A stretch of DNA of 64,000 nucleotides from Paucisalibacillus globulus (lineage in GTDB: Bacteria; Bacillota; Bacilli; Bacillales; Amphibacillaceae): contig NZ_LT855386.1 of the NCBI RefSeq assembly GCF_900184735.1, forward strand, positions 62,001-126,000, given 5' to 3'. The position numbers and the translations under genes were made by a program. The stretch's first letter is position 1. Every line of letters starts with the position of its first letter. Shown here one piece after another: positions 27,800-37,285 of the stretch. The notes under the pieces were generated by a model. It saw only the letters and a list, made by a program, of their open reading frames with translations, ran no database searches and was not told where the DNA came from.

Positions 27800-28683
27800 C
27801 CCAATAACTCCTTTTCTTTTGTTAATATTTGGATAATTACGTCTGCAAGTATTTTACCAGCTGTCTTGGGTGCTACAATACTTGGCAAACTACGAGCTAA
27901 TATCGCTTCAATTCCTCTTTGTTTTGCATATTCGAAATCCGTTCCACCAGGCTTTGACGCTAAATCAATAATTACTGCATTTGATGGGAGATTTTGTATT
28001 GCTTCTTTTGTAATTACCATTGCTGGTATCGTATTAATTAATAAATCACACTCACTTGTATATTCAGGTAATTTATTTAGTTCAATTGGTGTTAATCCCA
28101 TTTCCGTAATTCTTGCAAGATCGGTAGATTTTCTTGTAGCAACAGATACCTTTGCACCTAAAGCAGAAAATTTATTAGCAACAGTATTACCAACTCTACC
28201 AAATCCTGTAACTATTACTCTTGAAGAATGAATGGTATAATCGGTGTTCTCGATTGCCATCATGATTGTTCCTTCAGCCGTTGGTATTGAATTGTAAATC
28301 GCCACATCATCCCGGTCTAGTAAGGGAATTAACGATGTCTTAGTCTTTGTAGTTAATTCTGTTAAATGATCATTCGCTATTCCTGTAAATACGACTGCAT
28401 CCTCTTTTAATCTATGAAACCAGTCTTCTGTAATGCGAATTTCTTCCACTGAAAATACAGTTTCTACTTTCCCTTCTTCATCAGTACCAGTGATTGGTAA
28501 TATGACAATATCTAATTCCTCACAATTAAGATCCTCAAATTCAGTTTGATTTAATCCGGTAAAACTTTGCTCCAATTTATCATAACCAACCAATATAAGT
28601 TCTATATTTTCAATAGCTTGTAGCTGCCTAATTAATTCTAAATATCTAGCATCCCCGCCTATTACAGCTATTATTAATTTCAT
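27790..28683 (-). CDS. dpaA: Dipicolinate synthase subunit A (SpoVFA/DpaA)
   Basis: A 297-residue dehydrogenase-like subunit. The N-terminal half is specific to DpaA (IAVIGGDARYLELIRQL) and the C-terminal half is a Rossmann domain (SSRVIVTGFGRVGNTVANKFSALGAKVSVATR). It oxidises the DapA product to dipicolinate with DpaB. ATG 28683 is preceded by GGAGGG about 10 nt upstream, and AAGGA abuts the start. A good mother-cell sigma-K type promoter is seen at 28763-28789. Confidence 0.96.
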   Translation of the reverse strand: MKLIIAVIGGDARYLELIRQLQAIENIELILVGYDKLEQSFTGLNQTEFEDLNCEELDIVILPITGTDEEGKVETVFSVEEIRITEDWFHRLKEDAVVFTGIANDHLTELTTKTKTSLIPLLDRDDVAIYNSIPTAEGTIMMAIENTDYTIHSSRVIVTGFGRVGNTVANKFSALGAKVSVATRKSTDLARITEMGLTPIELNKLPEYTSECDLLINTIPAMVITKEAIQNLPSNAVIIDLASKPGGTDFEYAKQRGIEAILARSLPSIVAPKTAGKILADVIIQILTKEKELLGWT

Positions 28684-28762
28684 TCCTTAGAACACCCTCC
28701 AACTTCAAAAAATAAATAGTTCCTTGACAACATGGTTTTCATAGTTAAAACATTTTTCTTTA

Positions 28763-28789
28763 TAGCTTATGTTCTTATAGGCGGTTAGT
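28763..28789 (-). promoter_or_regulatory. Candidate sigma-K promoter of the dpaA-dpaB genes
   Basis: On the minus strand CATAAGCTA (28763-28771) matches the sigma-K -10 consensus CATANNNTA exactly. A -35 AC (28788-28789) lies 16 nt upstream. In B. subtilis spoVF is sigma-K dependent, which supports the assignment. The leader to the start codon would be about 75-80 nt. Confidence 0.5.
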
Positions 28790-28808
28790 GAATAGTTGTT
28801 AACAAAAT

Positions 28809-28847
28809 GCATAGAAAAAGGCTAGTATCCCTATTCCGATACTAGCC
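28809..28847 (-). terminator. Intrinsic terminator after ymxH
   Basis: GGCTAGTATC (28820-28829) and GATACTAGCC (28838-28847) form a perfect 10-bp stem followed on the minus strand by TTTTTCTATGC. Confidence 0.92.
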
Positions 28848-28856
28848 CTCTTCATA

Positions 28857-29090
28857 CTATTCTGCTTCAATCATTATCATATCCTCACCAATTTTGCGGA
28901 TTGAATTCCAATGGATTTTGGCTTCCTCACCTTCTTTTTTCAGTCCGAACCATTTATAGTTTGGCAGGATAAAAGAGTGTATCTGTCCAGTGTGCTCATC
29001 AATCTCCAAATCAGTTTGCCCCAGAACACCTAACCGTTTTCCATTAGAAATATTTACTATTTCTTTATTACTAATATCGTTATAACGCAT
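28857..29090 (-). CDS. ymxH: YmxH/YlmC-family PRC-barrel sporulation protein
   Basis: A 77-residue PRC-barrel-like protein (MRYNDISNKEIVNISNGKRLGVLGQTDLEID...) of the YlmC/YmxH family, conserved in spore formers between mlpA and the dpa genes. Function not defined. ATG 29090 follows GGAGGTGGATAT. It ends at a strong terminator, so it is separate from dpaA. Confidence 0.9.
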   Translation of the reverse strand: MRYNDISNKEIVNISNGKRLGVLGQTDLEIDEHTGQIHSFILPNYKWFGLKKEGEEAKIHWNSIRKIGEDMIMIEAE

Positions 29091-29409
29091 ATATCCACCT
29101 CCAGAACTTACAGTTACTTCATATATATGCTAAAAAATAACTTGTATTCCCTCGTCAACATCTCAGATCTGTGAAAGTTTAAATTAATTTCATATCCGTA
29201 GCAAGTTTATTCTAGTTAATTGCCAATAGAAGTAAAAATCCCCACCATTTTTACCATTTACAAATTAAACATCATCATGATGAAGATTACTATCCATAAT
29301 AATTCCTTATCAAGATAAAAATAGCATATCAATGGGAGGTCCAATGATATGCTATCAATAACGAAATCTTGAGTATTGGCTGTTTTCGAACAGTTGTTAC
29401 TAATTTATT
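29091..29409. other. AT-rich non-coding stretch upstream of ymxH
   Basis: About 320 bases between ymxH and repeat copy B. I see no credible gene on either strand and no RNA gene. A CATCATCATGATGATG-like dyad (about 29271-29284) is present but short. It presumably contains the ymxH promoter, which I cannot assign confidently. Confidence 0.5.
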
Positions 29410-29807
29410 AGAAACTGCGCGGCTAGTATTCTTTTTGGGGAGCACCATACCCGCTACGGAAATACACTCCGCTAGTAAGATGTAATGAATAAATTTAATG
29501 GCATCTAAATTATTAAAATACATTATTTAACCTCATACACTAATGAGAAAACTAAACTAGCGTAGGCAGAATACGGAGACTCCTCGAAAATAAAGGACGA
29601 TTTTCTTCGTGCGATGATTACGCTGCCGATGTCTTCCTTGTCCTACGGGAATAGCACGAGTCCGAAGACCCCTAGAGAGGCGAACTTCCCTCGAGGAGGC
29701 TGAGGCCGTGCCCGTGGAAAGCGGAGTGTTCTGCCGGAGCGGTGTAGTACAGCTCTGCACCCAATTACTAATTGTGTTGTGATTAAACTAGTTACCGCAC
29801 AGTTTCT
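29410..29807. repeat. Modular palindromic repeat element, copy B (left arm deleted)
   Basis: A 398-bp copy in the same orientation as copy A. Terminal inverted repeats are AGAAACTGCGCGGCTAGT (left, from 29410) and, at the right end, the complement of AGAAACTGTGCGGTAACTA. The right arm (29567-29733) is 167 bp and complete, with a cassette. The left arm stops after CACTCCGCT (about 29473) and is replaced by about 75 bp of AT-rich sequence, leaving the spacer ACTAAACTAGCG intact. An apparent frame at 29557-29760 encodes the same pseudo-peptide as copy A and is rejected as a gene. Confidence 0.82.
29584..29643. repeat. 60-bp cassette in right arm of repeat copy B
   Basis: Exactly 60 bases between GAGACTCC and the next GGGA block, closely matching the copy A cassette at 2095-2154. 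Confidence 0.75.
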
Positions 29808-29866
29808 ATCTACTATTCAGGAAAAGCACATTCTTTTTTTGCTAAGCATTTATAATTTATTGTTAA

Positions 29867-31087
29867 TTACATCATTTTTGGTGCTATTAAGGCGGTTGAT
29901 GGTTCTACACCAAATGTAAAATCAATGACCTCGCGAATAGAATCATGATTAACCGCATCGATTTCTTGAATCATCTCATCTAACGTACGATGACGCTGTA
30001 AGAGAAGCTCGTTTTTTCCATTTCTACTCATTCGACTATTTGTACCCTCCAAACTAAGCATTAAGCTACCTTTTAATTGTTCCTTGCTATTTCTTAATTC
30101 TTTATCAGATAATCCTTTTTCCTTTAAGGTAAGAATCGTACTTTCAATAGTTTCTTGTAGGAGTGGTAGCTGATCCTTACCAGTTCCAGCATATATAGTT
30201 AATAAACCGTGATCTAAGAAAGAAGAATGGTAAGAGAATACAGAGTATGCAAGTCCTCTCTTTTCGCGTACCTCTTGAAATAGTCTTGAACTCATGCTTC
30301 CACCAAGTACATTATTTAAAATTATTAAGCTATATACATTGTTAGCCCCTAAAGGTAAACCATTATAGCCAATGCATAAATGGGCTTGTTCTGTTTCTTT
30401 ATGCCGTTCAATTTTTTCACTTAAAAAATTAGGCTTCTGAATTTTTGAACGTTCATATGTTGAGCTGTAGTGACCAAAGTAACTTTCTACTCTTGACATA
30501 AAATCAGAATCTACATTCCCCGCTACTGAAACAACTACATTCTCTGGTATATATTGCTTATGTATATATTCTCTAAGTGTTTCGGGAGTAAATGTTCGAA
30601 GATGATTCTCTGTACCTAAAATAGGATATCCTAGTGGGTGTCCTCCGTAGGATGCTCTTGCCAATAAATCGTGTACAATATCATCCGGTGTATCCTCATA
30701 CATTTTAATTTCTTCATATACTACCTTTTTCTCACGTTCCATTTCTTCTGGATCAAACGCAGAATTGAAGAACATATCTGCCAAAACCTCTAATGCATAA
30801 TCTTTATGAGTATCAAGTACCCTAGCATAGAAACAAGTATATTCCTTTGAAGTAAATGCATTGACCTGTCCTCCAATTGCATCAAAAGCTTCTGCTATAT
30901 CTGAAGCCGAACGTGTTGCTGTCCCTTTAAAAAACATATGTTCTAAAAAGTGAGAAATACCGTTATTTATTTCATTTTCGTTTCTTGAACCCGTTCTTAC
31001 CCAGATTCCGATTGTAACTGATCTGACTGCAGGTATTTTTTCTAAGACAATGCGAAGTCCGTTATTACTAGTGTGTTTTTCAATCAA
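29867..31087 (-). CDS. mlpA: MlpA/YmxG, M16-family zinc protease
   Basis: A 406-residue processing-peptidase-like enzyme with the complete inverted zinc motif HFLEH (H46, E49, H50) followed by MFFKGT, and the distal Glu in EEIKMYEDTPDD. B. subtilis MlpA (mitochondrial-processing-peptidase-like) has been reported to influence aprE expression. The start codon is TTG at 31087, 7 nt from AGGAGG; no ATG is better placed. Co-linear with ylxY (about 20-nt gap). Repeat copy B sits just downstream and no classical terminator is visible between them. Confidence 0.94.
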   Translation of the reverse strand: MIEKHTSNNGLRIVLEKIPAVRSVTIGIWVRTGSRNENEINNGISHFLEHMFFKGTATRSASDIAEAFDAIGGQVNAFTSKEYTCFYARVLDTHKDYALEVLADMFFNSAFDPEEMEREKKVVYEEIKMYEDTPDDIVHDLLARASYGGHPLGYPILGTENHLRTFTPETLREYIHKQYIPENVVVSVAGNVDSDFMSRVESYFGHYSSTYERSKIQKPNFLSEKIERHKETEQAHLCIGYNGLPLGANNVYSLIILNNVLGGSMSSRLFQEVREKRGLAYSVFSYHSSFLDHGLLTIYAGTGKDQLPLLQETIESTILTLKEKGLSDKELRNSKEQLKGSLMLSLEGTNSRMSRNGKNELLLQRHRTLDEMIQEIDAVNHDSIREVIDFTFGVEPSTALIAPKMM

Positions 31088-31107
31088 ATTAGTTCCTCCT
31101 GTAAAAA

Positions 31108-32061
31108 CTATCGAGTTTCAGATAATAATTTGTCAATAGTACCTATTTTATAGTCTTTCTCTTTAATTTCTGTTATTAGTGAGGGTAGTCCTTTAACAAT
31201 AGAAGTAGTAGGATGCATTAAAATAGTTGCACCTGGGTGGATTTTCCCCATCACTCGGTTAATCATAACATTTACTGCCGGATTCTTCCAATCTACCGTG
31301 TCTACTGTCCATAAAATTGTATCCATCTGTAGCTCATCTGCAACTAGGACCACTTCCTCTGAAAAGCTCCCACTAGGTGGGGCAAACCACTTAGGAGTCC
31401 CACCTGTTATCGCATTAATGACATCATTTGTGTCCTTTATTTGATTCATAATCTCTGTTCTATTTAATCTAGCCATATCTGGATGATTGTAAGCATGGTT
31501 ACCTATAGTATGTCCTTGTTCTAAAATCATTTTCACATAATCAACATTGTCTTTAGCCCATTTCCCTTCGAGAAAGAAAGTTGCTTTCACTTTATGGTCT
31601 TTTAAGATATTTAATATTTCTGGGACATGTTCTGTCCCCCAAGATACATTAATTAAAAATGATACCATTTGCTTCTCCGGATGACCTCGGTAAATTGGAG
31701 CTGCTTCTAGATCATCAAGTGAGACTTTTGGTTTTATTTGTTTATAGACAAGTAAATTTTCATTAAAATTCCCATCTTTTTTCATTCTAATATACGATGC
31801 TTCCACATCAACTTGCCGCCCATTTCTCCCAGGTGTTTTCTTCCAAACAGGATCTATATATGCATCTTTTGGTTCCTCATTATAGGAAGCAGCCTTTTCT
31901 TGAATCTCTATATATAGTGGGTCTTCCTCAGTGTTTAAGACGGGAAGTTGGGAAAATACAGCTTCGTCATTTGTTTTAAAGGGATTAACATTTATATTAA
32001 ATGAAAGCATTACAATAATCACAAATACAACTAAATTAATATAATTTCGATAGTTAATCAT
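31108..32061 (-). CDS. ylxY: YlxY, polysaccharide deacetylase-fold sporulation protein (probably non-catalytic)
   Basis: A 317-residue membrane-anchored protein: an N-terminal hydrophobic helix (INLVVFVIIVMLSFNI) then a NodB-type domain. The His pair is visible (GHTIGNHAYNHPD) and ATFFLEGKW is conserved, but the first motif, normally TFDDG, reads SFLINVSWG, so the catalytic and metal-binding Asp residues are missing. ATG 32061 is 9 nt from GGAGG; the ATG at 32082 overlaps the site. The gene follows pnp and precedes mlpA as in Bacillus. Confidence 0.9.
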   Translation of the reverse strand: MINYRNYINLVVFVIIVMLSFNINVNPFKTNDEAVFSQLPVLNTEEDPLYIEIQEKAASYNEEPKDAYIDPVWKKTPGRNGRQVDVEASYIRMKKDGNFNENLLVYKQIKPKVSLDDLEAAPIYRGHPEKQMVSFLINVSWGTEHVPEILNILKDHKVKATFFLEGKWAKDNVDYVKMILEQGHTIGNHAYNHPDMARLNRTEIMNQIKDTNDVINAITGGTPKWFAPPSGSFSEEVVLVADELQMDTILWTVDTVDWKNPAVNVMINRVMGKIHPGATILMHPTTSIVKGLPSLITEIKEKDYKIGTIDKLLSETR

Positions 32062-32145
32062 TTCATCACTCCTCCATCTCATTTATATGAGTGATGGGGA
32101 CAAGATATGAAATCAATTAAAGAAACGCACTTTATTTTTCAAGTA

Positions 32146-32183
32146 GTAAGGAATAAAAAAAGAAACTGGATTTCCAGCTTCTT
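32146..32183 (-). terminator. Intrinsic terminator after pnp
   Basis: AAGAAACTGG (32160-32169) pairs with CCAGCTTCTT (32174-32183) around an ATTT loop. On the minus strand it is followed by TTTTTTTATTCC. Confidence 0.9.
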
Positions 32184-32190
32184 ATAAAAA

Positions 32191-34305
32191 CTACATTGTT
32201 GATTTTTCAGCCTTTTCTTTTTGTTCCTTTAGAACAGCTTTGCGCGAAAGATTTACTCGCCCTTGGTGATCAACTTCTTTCACTTTAACCATGATTTGAT
32301 CACCGATTTTTACAACGTCCTCTACTTTATTCGTTCTCTCTTCAGCTAATTCTGAGATATGGACTAATCCATCTTTTCCTTTAAAGATTTCTACAAATGC
32401 ACCAAATTTCTCAATACGCTTAACTGTACCTAAATAAACTTGTCCAACTTCTACTTCTCGTACAATATCTTCGATAATATTTTTGGCTCTTTCATTCATT
32501 TCTGGGTCTGTAGATGAAATGAATACATTACCATCTTGTTCTATATCGATTTTTACGCCGGTTTCTTCAATAATCTTATTGATTTGCTTTCCGCTTGGTC
32601 CAATTACATCACGGATTTTATCTGGATTAATGCTCATCGTCAAGATCTTTGGAGCGTATTTAGATAATTGTTCTTTCGGTTTATCGATAGTCTCAAGCAT
32701 ACTTTCTAGAATCTGCATACGTCCTTTTTTAGCTTGCGTAAGTGCTTCTTCTAAAATGTCTCGAGATAGGCCATCAATTTTAATATCCATTTGAAGGGCT
32801 GTTACACCATTTTCAGTCCCTGCAACTTTGAAGTCCATGTCTCCTAATGCATCTTCCATCCCTTGAATATCTGTTAAGATTGTATAATCATCACCAGATT
32901 TCACAAGTCCCATTGCAATTCCAGCAACTGGAGCTTTGATTGGAACACCAGCATCCATCATAGCCAACGTACTTGCACAGATACTTGCCTGTGATGTTGA
33001 TCCATTTGATTCCAACACTTCTGATACCAGTCGAATAGTATAAGGGAATTCCTTTTCTGAAGGAACAACTTTCTCAAGAGCTCTTTCTCCAAGTGCACCA
33101 TGTCCAATCTCACGACGTCCTGGTCCACGCATTGGTCCCGTTTCCCCAACACTATATTGTGGGAAATTATAGTGATGCATAAACCGTTTAGACTCTTCTA
33201 GATCTAAGCCGTCTAGAATTTGCACATCTCCTAGCGCACCTAGTGTACATACACTTAATGCTTGAGTCTGGCCTCTTGTGAATAAACCTGAGCCGTGTGC
33301 TCTTGGAAGTATTTTAACTCGTGAAGATAAAGGACGAATCTCATCAGGCTTACGACCATCTGGACGAACTTTTTCTTTTGTTATTAAACGACGCACTTCT
33401 TCTTTAACCATTTTATCCAGAATAGAACTTACTTGTTTGACAACCTCTGGTTCTTCTTCTTGATAATCATCTAACACCGTATTTTTCACTTCACTAATTG
33501 CTTCTTCTCGTGCATGCTTTTCTTTCACCTGAATAGCTTGTAGCAGTTTATCATGTGCTTCTGCTTCAACTTTTGCTTTTAGATCTTGGTCCAGTTCAAA
33601 TAGTACAACTTCTGATTTCACTGGTTGAATAGCTTGTACTATTTCTTCTTGGAATTCAACGAGACGTTTAATTTCATCATGTCCAAACATGATCGCTTCT
33701 AGCATAACCTCTTCAGGAACTTCATCCGCACCTGCTTCAACCATGTTAATGGCATCTTTTGTTCCAGCAACCGTTAACTCGATATCACTCTGAGCTTCTT
33801 GCTCGACTGTCGGATTAATGACAAATTCACCATTTATTCTACCTACATGAACTCCTGCAATTGGTTGTTCAAATGGTATATTAGAGATAGAAAGTGCAAT
33901 GGAAGACCCAATCATTGCTGCTATTTCAGTAGAGCAGTCTTGATCCACACTCATTACTGTACTTATCACTTGTACTTCATTACGGAAACCATCTGGGAAT
34001 AAAGGACGAATTGGTCTATCAATTAATCTTGATGCCAATATAGCCTTTTCACTCGGTCTACCTTCTCTTTTGATAAAACCACCAGGGATTTTACCAACTG
34101 CATATAATCGTTCTTCATAGTTAACTGTTAATGGAAAGAAAGGCAAATCTTTTGGTTCCTTCGATGCAGTTGCAACAGCGAGAACAGATGAATCACCATA
34201 TTGCACCATACAAGCTCCACCAGCTTGTTTCGCTAATTCTCCAATTTCAACAACAAACGGTTTTCCGGCTATTTCAGTGGAGAATACTTGTTTTTCAATT
34301 GCCAT
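32191..34305 (-). CDS. pnp: Polyribonucleotide nucleotidyltransferase (PNPase)
   Basis: A 704-residue 3'-5' phosphorolytic exoribonuclease of the degradosome-like network with RNase Y. Two RNase PH domains (about 1-230 and 310-540, with FTRGQTQAL and the SFG-like [14 protein letters not shown]), a KH domain ([21 protein letters not shown]) and a C-terminal S1 domain ([20 protein letters not shown]) are all present. It is located downstream of rpsO as in most bacteria and has its own terminator. Confidence 0.98.
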   Translation of the reverse strand: MAIEKQVFSTEIAGKPFVVEIGELAKQAGGACMVQYGDSSVLAVATASKEPKDLPFFPLTVNYEERLYAVGKIPGGFIKREGRPSEKAILASRLIDRPIRPLFPDGFRNEVQVISTVMSVDQDCSTEIAAMIGSSIALSISNIPFEQPIAGVHVGRINGEFVINPTVEQEAQSDIELTVAGTKDAINMVEAGADEVPEEVMLEAIMFGHDEIKRLVEFQEEIVQAIQPVKSEVVLFELDQDLKAKVEAEAHDKLLQAIQVKEKHAREEAISEVKNTVLDDYQEEEPEVVKQVSSILDKMVKEEVRRLITKEKVRPDGRKPDEIRPLSSRVKILPRAHGSGLFTRGQTQALSVCTLGALGDVQILDGLDLEESKRFMHHYNFPQYSVGETGPMRGPGRREIGHGALGERALEKVVPSEKEFPYTIRLVSEVLESNGSTSQASICASTLAMMDAGVPIKAPVAGIAMGLVKSGDDYTILTDIQGMEDALGDMDFKVAGTENGVTALQMDIKIDGLSRDILEEALTQAKKGRMQILESMLETIDKPKEQLSKYAPKILTMSINPDKIRDVIGPSGKQINKIIEETGVKIDIEQDGNVFISSTDPEMNERAKNIIEDIVREVEVGQVYLGTVKRIEKFGAFVEIFKGKDGLVHISELAEERTNKVEDVVKIGDQIMVKVKEVDHQGRVNLSRKAVLKEQKEKAEKSTM

Positions 34306-34454
34306 TATTACTAAAACTCCTTTCGTAAAACACTTCTATTTTTATTTTATACTTATTAGCCATTAATGTAAATTTTATCACTGGTTATTATCTATCAGAT
34401 AATTTAGATTGTCTCTTTTTAACTCTTATATTATGTATGTAAATTATAGGATAA

Positions 34455-34487
34455 ACGTAGAAAAAAAGCAGGATTACTCCTGCTTTT
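34455..34487 (-). terminator. Intrinsic terminator after rpsO
   Basis: AAGCAGGA (34466-34473) pairs with TCCTGCTT (34478-34485), followed on the minus strand by TTTTTTTCTACG. It starts a few bases after the rpsO stop. Confidence 0.92.
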
Positions 34488-34491
34488 TACA

Positions 34492-34761
34492 TTATCTACG
34501 TAAGCCAAGCTTTTTAATTAACTCACGGTAACGTGTTACGTCTTTATTACGTAAGTAGTTAAGTAAGTTACGACGCTTACCAACCATTTTTAAAAGACCA
34601 CGACGTGAATGGTGATCCTTCTTATGAACACGTAAATGCTCATTTAAAGTATTGATTTCAGCAGTTAGTACAGCAATTTGTACTTCTGGTGAACCAGTAT
34701 CACTTTCATGAACTTTGTATTCATTAATGATTTCATTTTTACGTTCTTTAGTAATAGCCAT
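34492..34761 (-). CDS. rpsO: 30S ribosomal protein S15
   Basis: An 89-residue S15, a primary 16S rRNA-binding protein (central domain). Conserved [16 protein letters not shown] and [19 protein letters not shown] blocks are intact. ATG 34761 is preceded by TAGGAGGTGGCC. The upstream region 34768-34860 may be a structured autoregulatory leader. Confidence 0.99.
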   Translation of the reverse strand: MAITKERKNEIINEYKVHESDTGSPEVQIAVLTAEINTLNEHLRVHKKDHHSRRGLLKMVGKRRNLLNYLRNKDVTRYRELIKKLGLRR

Positions 34762-34767
34762 ATTAGG

Positions 34768-34860
34768 CCACCTCCTATTATTATTAGTAACCCCTGTCCC
34801 CTAGCAAACGTCGGAGTTTCGATTTGCCAAGCGAAGGTTTTAACTGTTTAAGTGTACATC
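34768..34860 (-). promoter_or_regulatory. Possible structured leader of rpsO (S15 autoregulation)
   Basis: The roughly 140-nt gap upstream of rpsO has no gene. On the minus strand GGCAAATCG and CGACGTTTGCT can pair as a hairpin with a small bulge, about 50 nt upstream of the rpsO ribosome-binding site. S15 commonly represses its own mRNA by binding a leader structure. The structure is drawn by eye and the function is inference. Confidence 0.35.
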
Positions 34861-34905
34861 TTTTTATAACAAAATGCAAGGTCTTGTAAAAATGAATAAA
34901 AATTC

Positions 34906-35847
34906 CTAACTATTATTATTTAGATAAGAACGTATTTCTTCTTCATCTTTTCTCATTCTTTCAACTAAAGCTTCTACACTATCAAATTTTTCCTCATTAC
35001 GAATATATTTATACCATTCTACAGTTACTTCTTTACCGTATATTTGTTGATTAAAATCAAAAATATAGACTTCAAGTGATAAATCAATTCGATCCTCAGT
35101 AAAAGTTGGGTTCACCCCTAGGCTTGCCATTCCTTCATAGTATTTCTCATCCATTATCACACGAACAGCATATATTCCGGGTTTAGGTAAGTGAGCTTCT
35201 GAATTATAGTTAATATTAGCTGTAGGATAACCTAATTCTCTTCCTCTTTTATCCCCTTGAATTACAGATCCACTTGTAGTAAGTGCCCTTCCAAGTAGTA
35301 TGTTAGCATGCTCAACATTACCTGAATCAAGTAAACTTCTTATTTTGGTAGAACTAATCTTTTCACTATCTATCGTCACTTTATCAATTACAGTATGATT
35401 AAATTTCCCACCAGCATGACTGCTAATGGTTTCCATATTACCTTTACCCCTATGTCCATATGTAAAATCAAATCCAGCTACCATATGTTTTATATTTAGA
35501 CCAATAATAAAATGATTGACGAAATCTTCTGGACTTAAAGCAGAAAGTTCTTTGTTAAAATTAATAATATAAAGGCGATCTACACCCAATTTCTCAAGTA
35601 TTTCCTGTTTTTCCTTAAGCGGTGTAATGTATTTTACATCATGATTATTTCTGAGTACTACAGATGGATGAGGATAAAACGTAATAACAGCACTTTCCTT
35701 ATGCGTTTCTTTTGCTTTAGCAATTGCATACTGAATGACGGCTTGATGTCCCCGATGTATTCCATCAAAAAATCCAATTGCAGCAATTGTTTCAGGTAAT
35801 TCTTCAGTTTGTAACTGATGTGGATACGACAACTCTATTGTTTCCAT
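34906..35847 (-). CDS. ribC: Bifunctional riboflavin kinase / FAD synthetase
   Basis: A 313-residue enzyme that makes FMN and FAD from riboflavin (RibC in B. subtilis, RibF elsewhere). The N-terminal FAD synthetase domain has the HxGH nucleotidyltransferase motif in GFFDGIHRGHQAV and TFYPHPSVVL. The C-terminal riboflavin kinase domain has GDKRGRELGYPTANI and GMASLGVNPTF. ATG 35847. It follows truB by 19 nt and belongs to the translation/ribosome-assembly block. No FMN riboswitch is seen upstream, as expected for a gene inside an operon. Confidence 0.97.
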   Translation of the reverse strand: METIELSYPHQLQTEELPETIAAIGFFDGIHRGHQAVIQYAIAKAKETHKESAVITFYPHPSVVLRNNHDVKYITPLKEKQEILEKLGVDRLYIINFNKELSALSPEDFVNHFIIGLNIKHMVAGFDFTYGHRGKGNMETISSHAGGKFNHTVIDKVTIDSEKISSTKIRSLLDSGNVEHANILLGRALTTSGSVIQGDKRGRELGYPTANINYNSEAHLPKPGIYAVRVIMDEKYYEGMASLGVNPTFTEDRIDLSLEVYIFDFNQQIYGKEVTVEWYKYIRNEEKFDSVEALVERMRKDEEEIRSYLNNNS

Positions 35848-35866
35848 TTTCTCACCTACACTTTGA

Positions 35867-36760
35867 CTACTCGCTAAATACGCGAATCGGTTTTATTTCA
35901 CCCTTCTTCTCCGGGTGAATTTGATAGATTGCTAATAATTTGTCACCATGCATTACTTTAAATGGTCTGGCCTCCATTATTTGATCTGTGCGTGAAAGCT
36001 TTTGTCCATTTAACACCTTTTGTTTCGTTTGTTCATCCACCTGCACTGTATCTAAATGGGTCAAGCCTTCTGTAATGGGAAGTAATAATTCTTGTTCATT
36101 ACCATTTACACAAGCAGCTTCAATCGTTTCAAAATCAAATGTATGTTCTCTCGTAATTGTTCCAGTCTTTTCCCGAACAAGATAAGTCATATGTGCAGGA
36201 TATCCTAATTCCTTACCAATATCAACACATAATGTTCGGATATAAGTACCTTTGGAACATGTTACATTAAATTTAATTTTGTTCGCCTCTTCATTCTTAG
36301 AAATAAAATTAATTTCATGAATAACGATTTTCCGTGATGAGCGCTCTACCGTTTGATTAGCCCGGGCATATTCGTATAATTTTTTACCTGCAACCTTGAC
36401 AGCAGAGTACATAGGCGGAACTTGTGTAATCTCACCCTGAAATGATTTTAACACGTTTTCTATTTTTTGTTGAGTTGGAAAACGGGAAACCTTTACTTCT
36501 TCGATAATGTCACCGTGTGCATCTTCCGTTTCTGTTGCGCTTCCTAAAGTAAGCTCGGCAGTATAAACTTTTGATGTTTCTGTAAGAAACTGGACAATCT
36601 TAGTGGCTTGACCAATACAAATAGGCAATACGCCCTCAACTTCTGGGTCGAGGGTACCTGTATGGCCTACTTTTTTGGTTTTATATAATTTTCTTATTTT
36701 CATCACACAATCATGCGATGTCCAACCTTTTGGCTTCCATAGTGGTAAAATACCATCCAT
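35867..36760 (-). CDS. truB: tRNA pseudouridine(55) synthase
   Basis: A 297-residue enzyme that forms pseudouridine 55 in the T-loop of tRNAs. Catalytic Asp38 is in VGHTGTLDPEVEGVLP, and the substrate motif YEYARANQ and TYIRTL segment are conserved. ATG 36760. It follows rbfA after a terminator-like hairpin (36793-36822), so expression may be partly reduced compared with rbfA. Confidence 0.98.
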   Translation of the reverse strand: MDGILPLWKPKGWTSHDCVMKIRKLYKTKKVGHTGTLDPEVEGVLPICIGQATKIVQFLTETSKVYTAELTLGSATETEDAHGDIIEEVKVSRFPTQQKIENVLKSFQGEITQVPPMYSAVKVAGKKLYEYARANQTVERSSRKIVIHEINFISKNEEANKIKFNVTCSKGTYIRTLCVDIGKELGYPAHMTYLVREKTGTITREHTFDFETIEAACVNGNEQELLLPITEGLTHLDTVQVDEQTKQKVLNGQKLSRTDQIMEARPFKVMHGDKLLAIYQIHPEKKGEIKPIRVFSE

Positions 36761-36780
36761 TATTTATTAACCCCCAAAGG

Positions 36781-36822
36781 TTTATTCTTAATAAAAATCT
36801 GACCCAACTGAGTCAGATTTTT
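36781..36822 (-). terminator. Terminator-like hairpin between rbfA and truB
   Basis: AAAAATCTGAC (36793-36803) pairs with GTCAGATTTTT (36812-36822). The stem is flanked by A-runs on one side and T-runs on the other and continues into TATTAAG on the minus strand. Confidence 0.8.
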
Positions 36823-36838
36823 ATGTTTACATTATTGA

Positions 36839-37183
36839 TTAATTTTTGTTCATATCACGTAGAATTGTTTCTATGCGATTGCCATATTCAAGTGCTTCAT
36901 CAAATTCAAAATTAATTTCTGGTGTTTTTCGTAACCGAATTCGACTTCCAATTTCAGAACGGATAAATCCTTTAGCTTTTGCAAGCCCAAGTAAAGTATC
37001 CTTCTTCTTATTATCATCACCTAGAACAGATATATATACTGTAGCTTGTTGTAAATCTCCAGTGACTTCAACATCTGTAACGGTAACAAATCCAACACGA
37101 GGATCTTTAATCTTTCTAGTTAAGATTTCACCTAATTCTTTCTTCATTTGCTCTGCTACCCGATTAGCTCGTAAATTACTCAA
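36839..37183 (-). CDS. rbfA: 30S ribosome-binding factor A
   Basis: Late-stage 30S maturation factor with a KH-type fold. Start chosen at TTG 37183, giving 114 residues ([21 protein letters not shown]) that align with the family N terminus; AGAGGTG lies 6 nt upstream. A GTG at 37192 is inside that ribosome-binding site. The conserved [17 protein letters not shown] and [21 protein letters not shown] segments are intact. It lies 93+ nt after ylxP. Confidence 0.95.
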   Translation of the reverse strand: MSNLRANRVAEQMKKELGEILTRKIKDPRVGFVTVTDVEVTGDLQQATVYISVLGDDNKKKDTLLGLAKAKGFIRSEIGSRIRLRKTPEINFEFDEALEYGNRIETILRDMNKN

Positions 37184-37285
37184 AGTATTCACCTCTTTAA
37201 TTAAGAACCTATAGAAAAGCAGAAGGTGCCATTCATTGGCGTAAGGCTATTAGCACTACTAGCTGATATCTACAAATGAAATAAG

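Noticed and set aside
29329-29523. Minus-strand frame of 64 codons across the left end of repeat copy B
   Set aside because: It spans the terminal repeat and the AT-rich replacement sequence; no ribosome-binding site or family resemblance.
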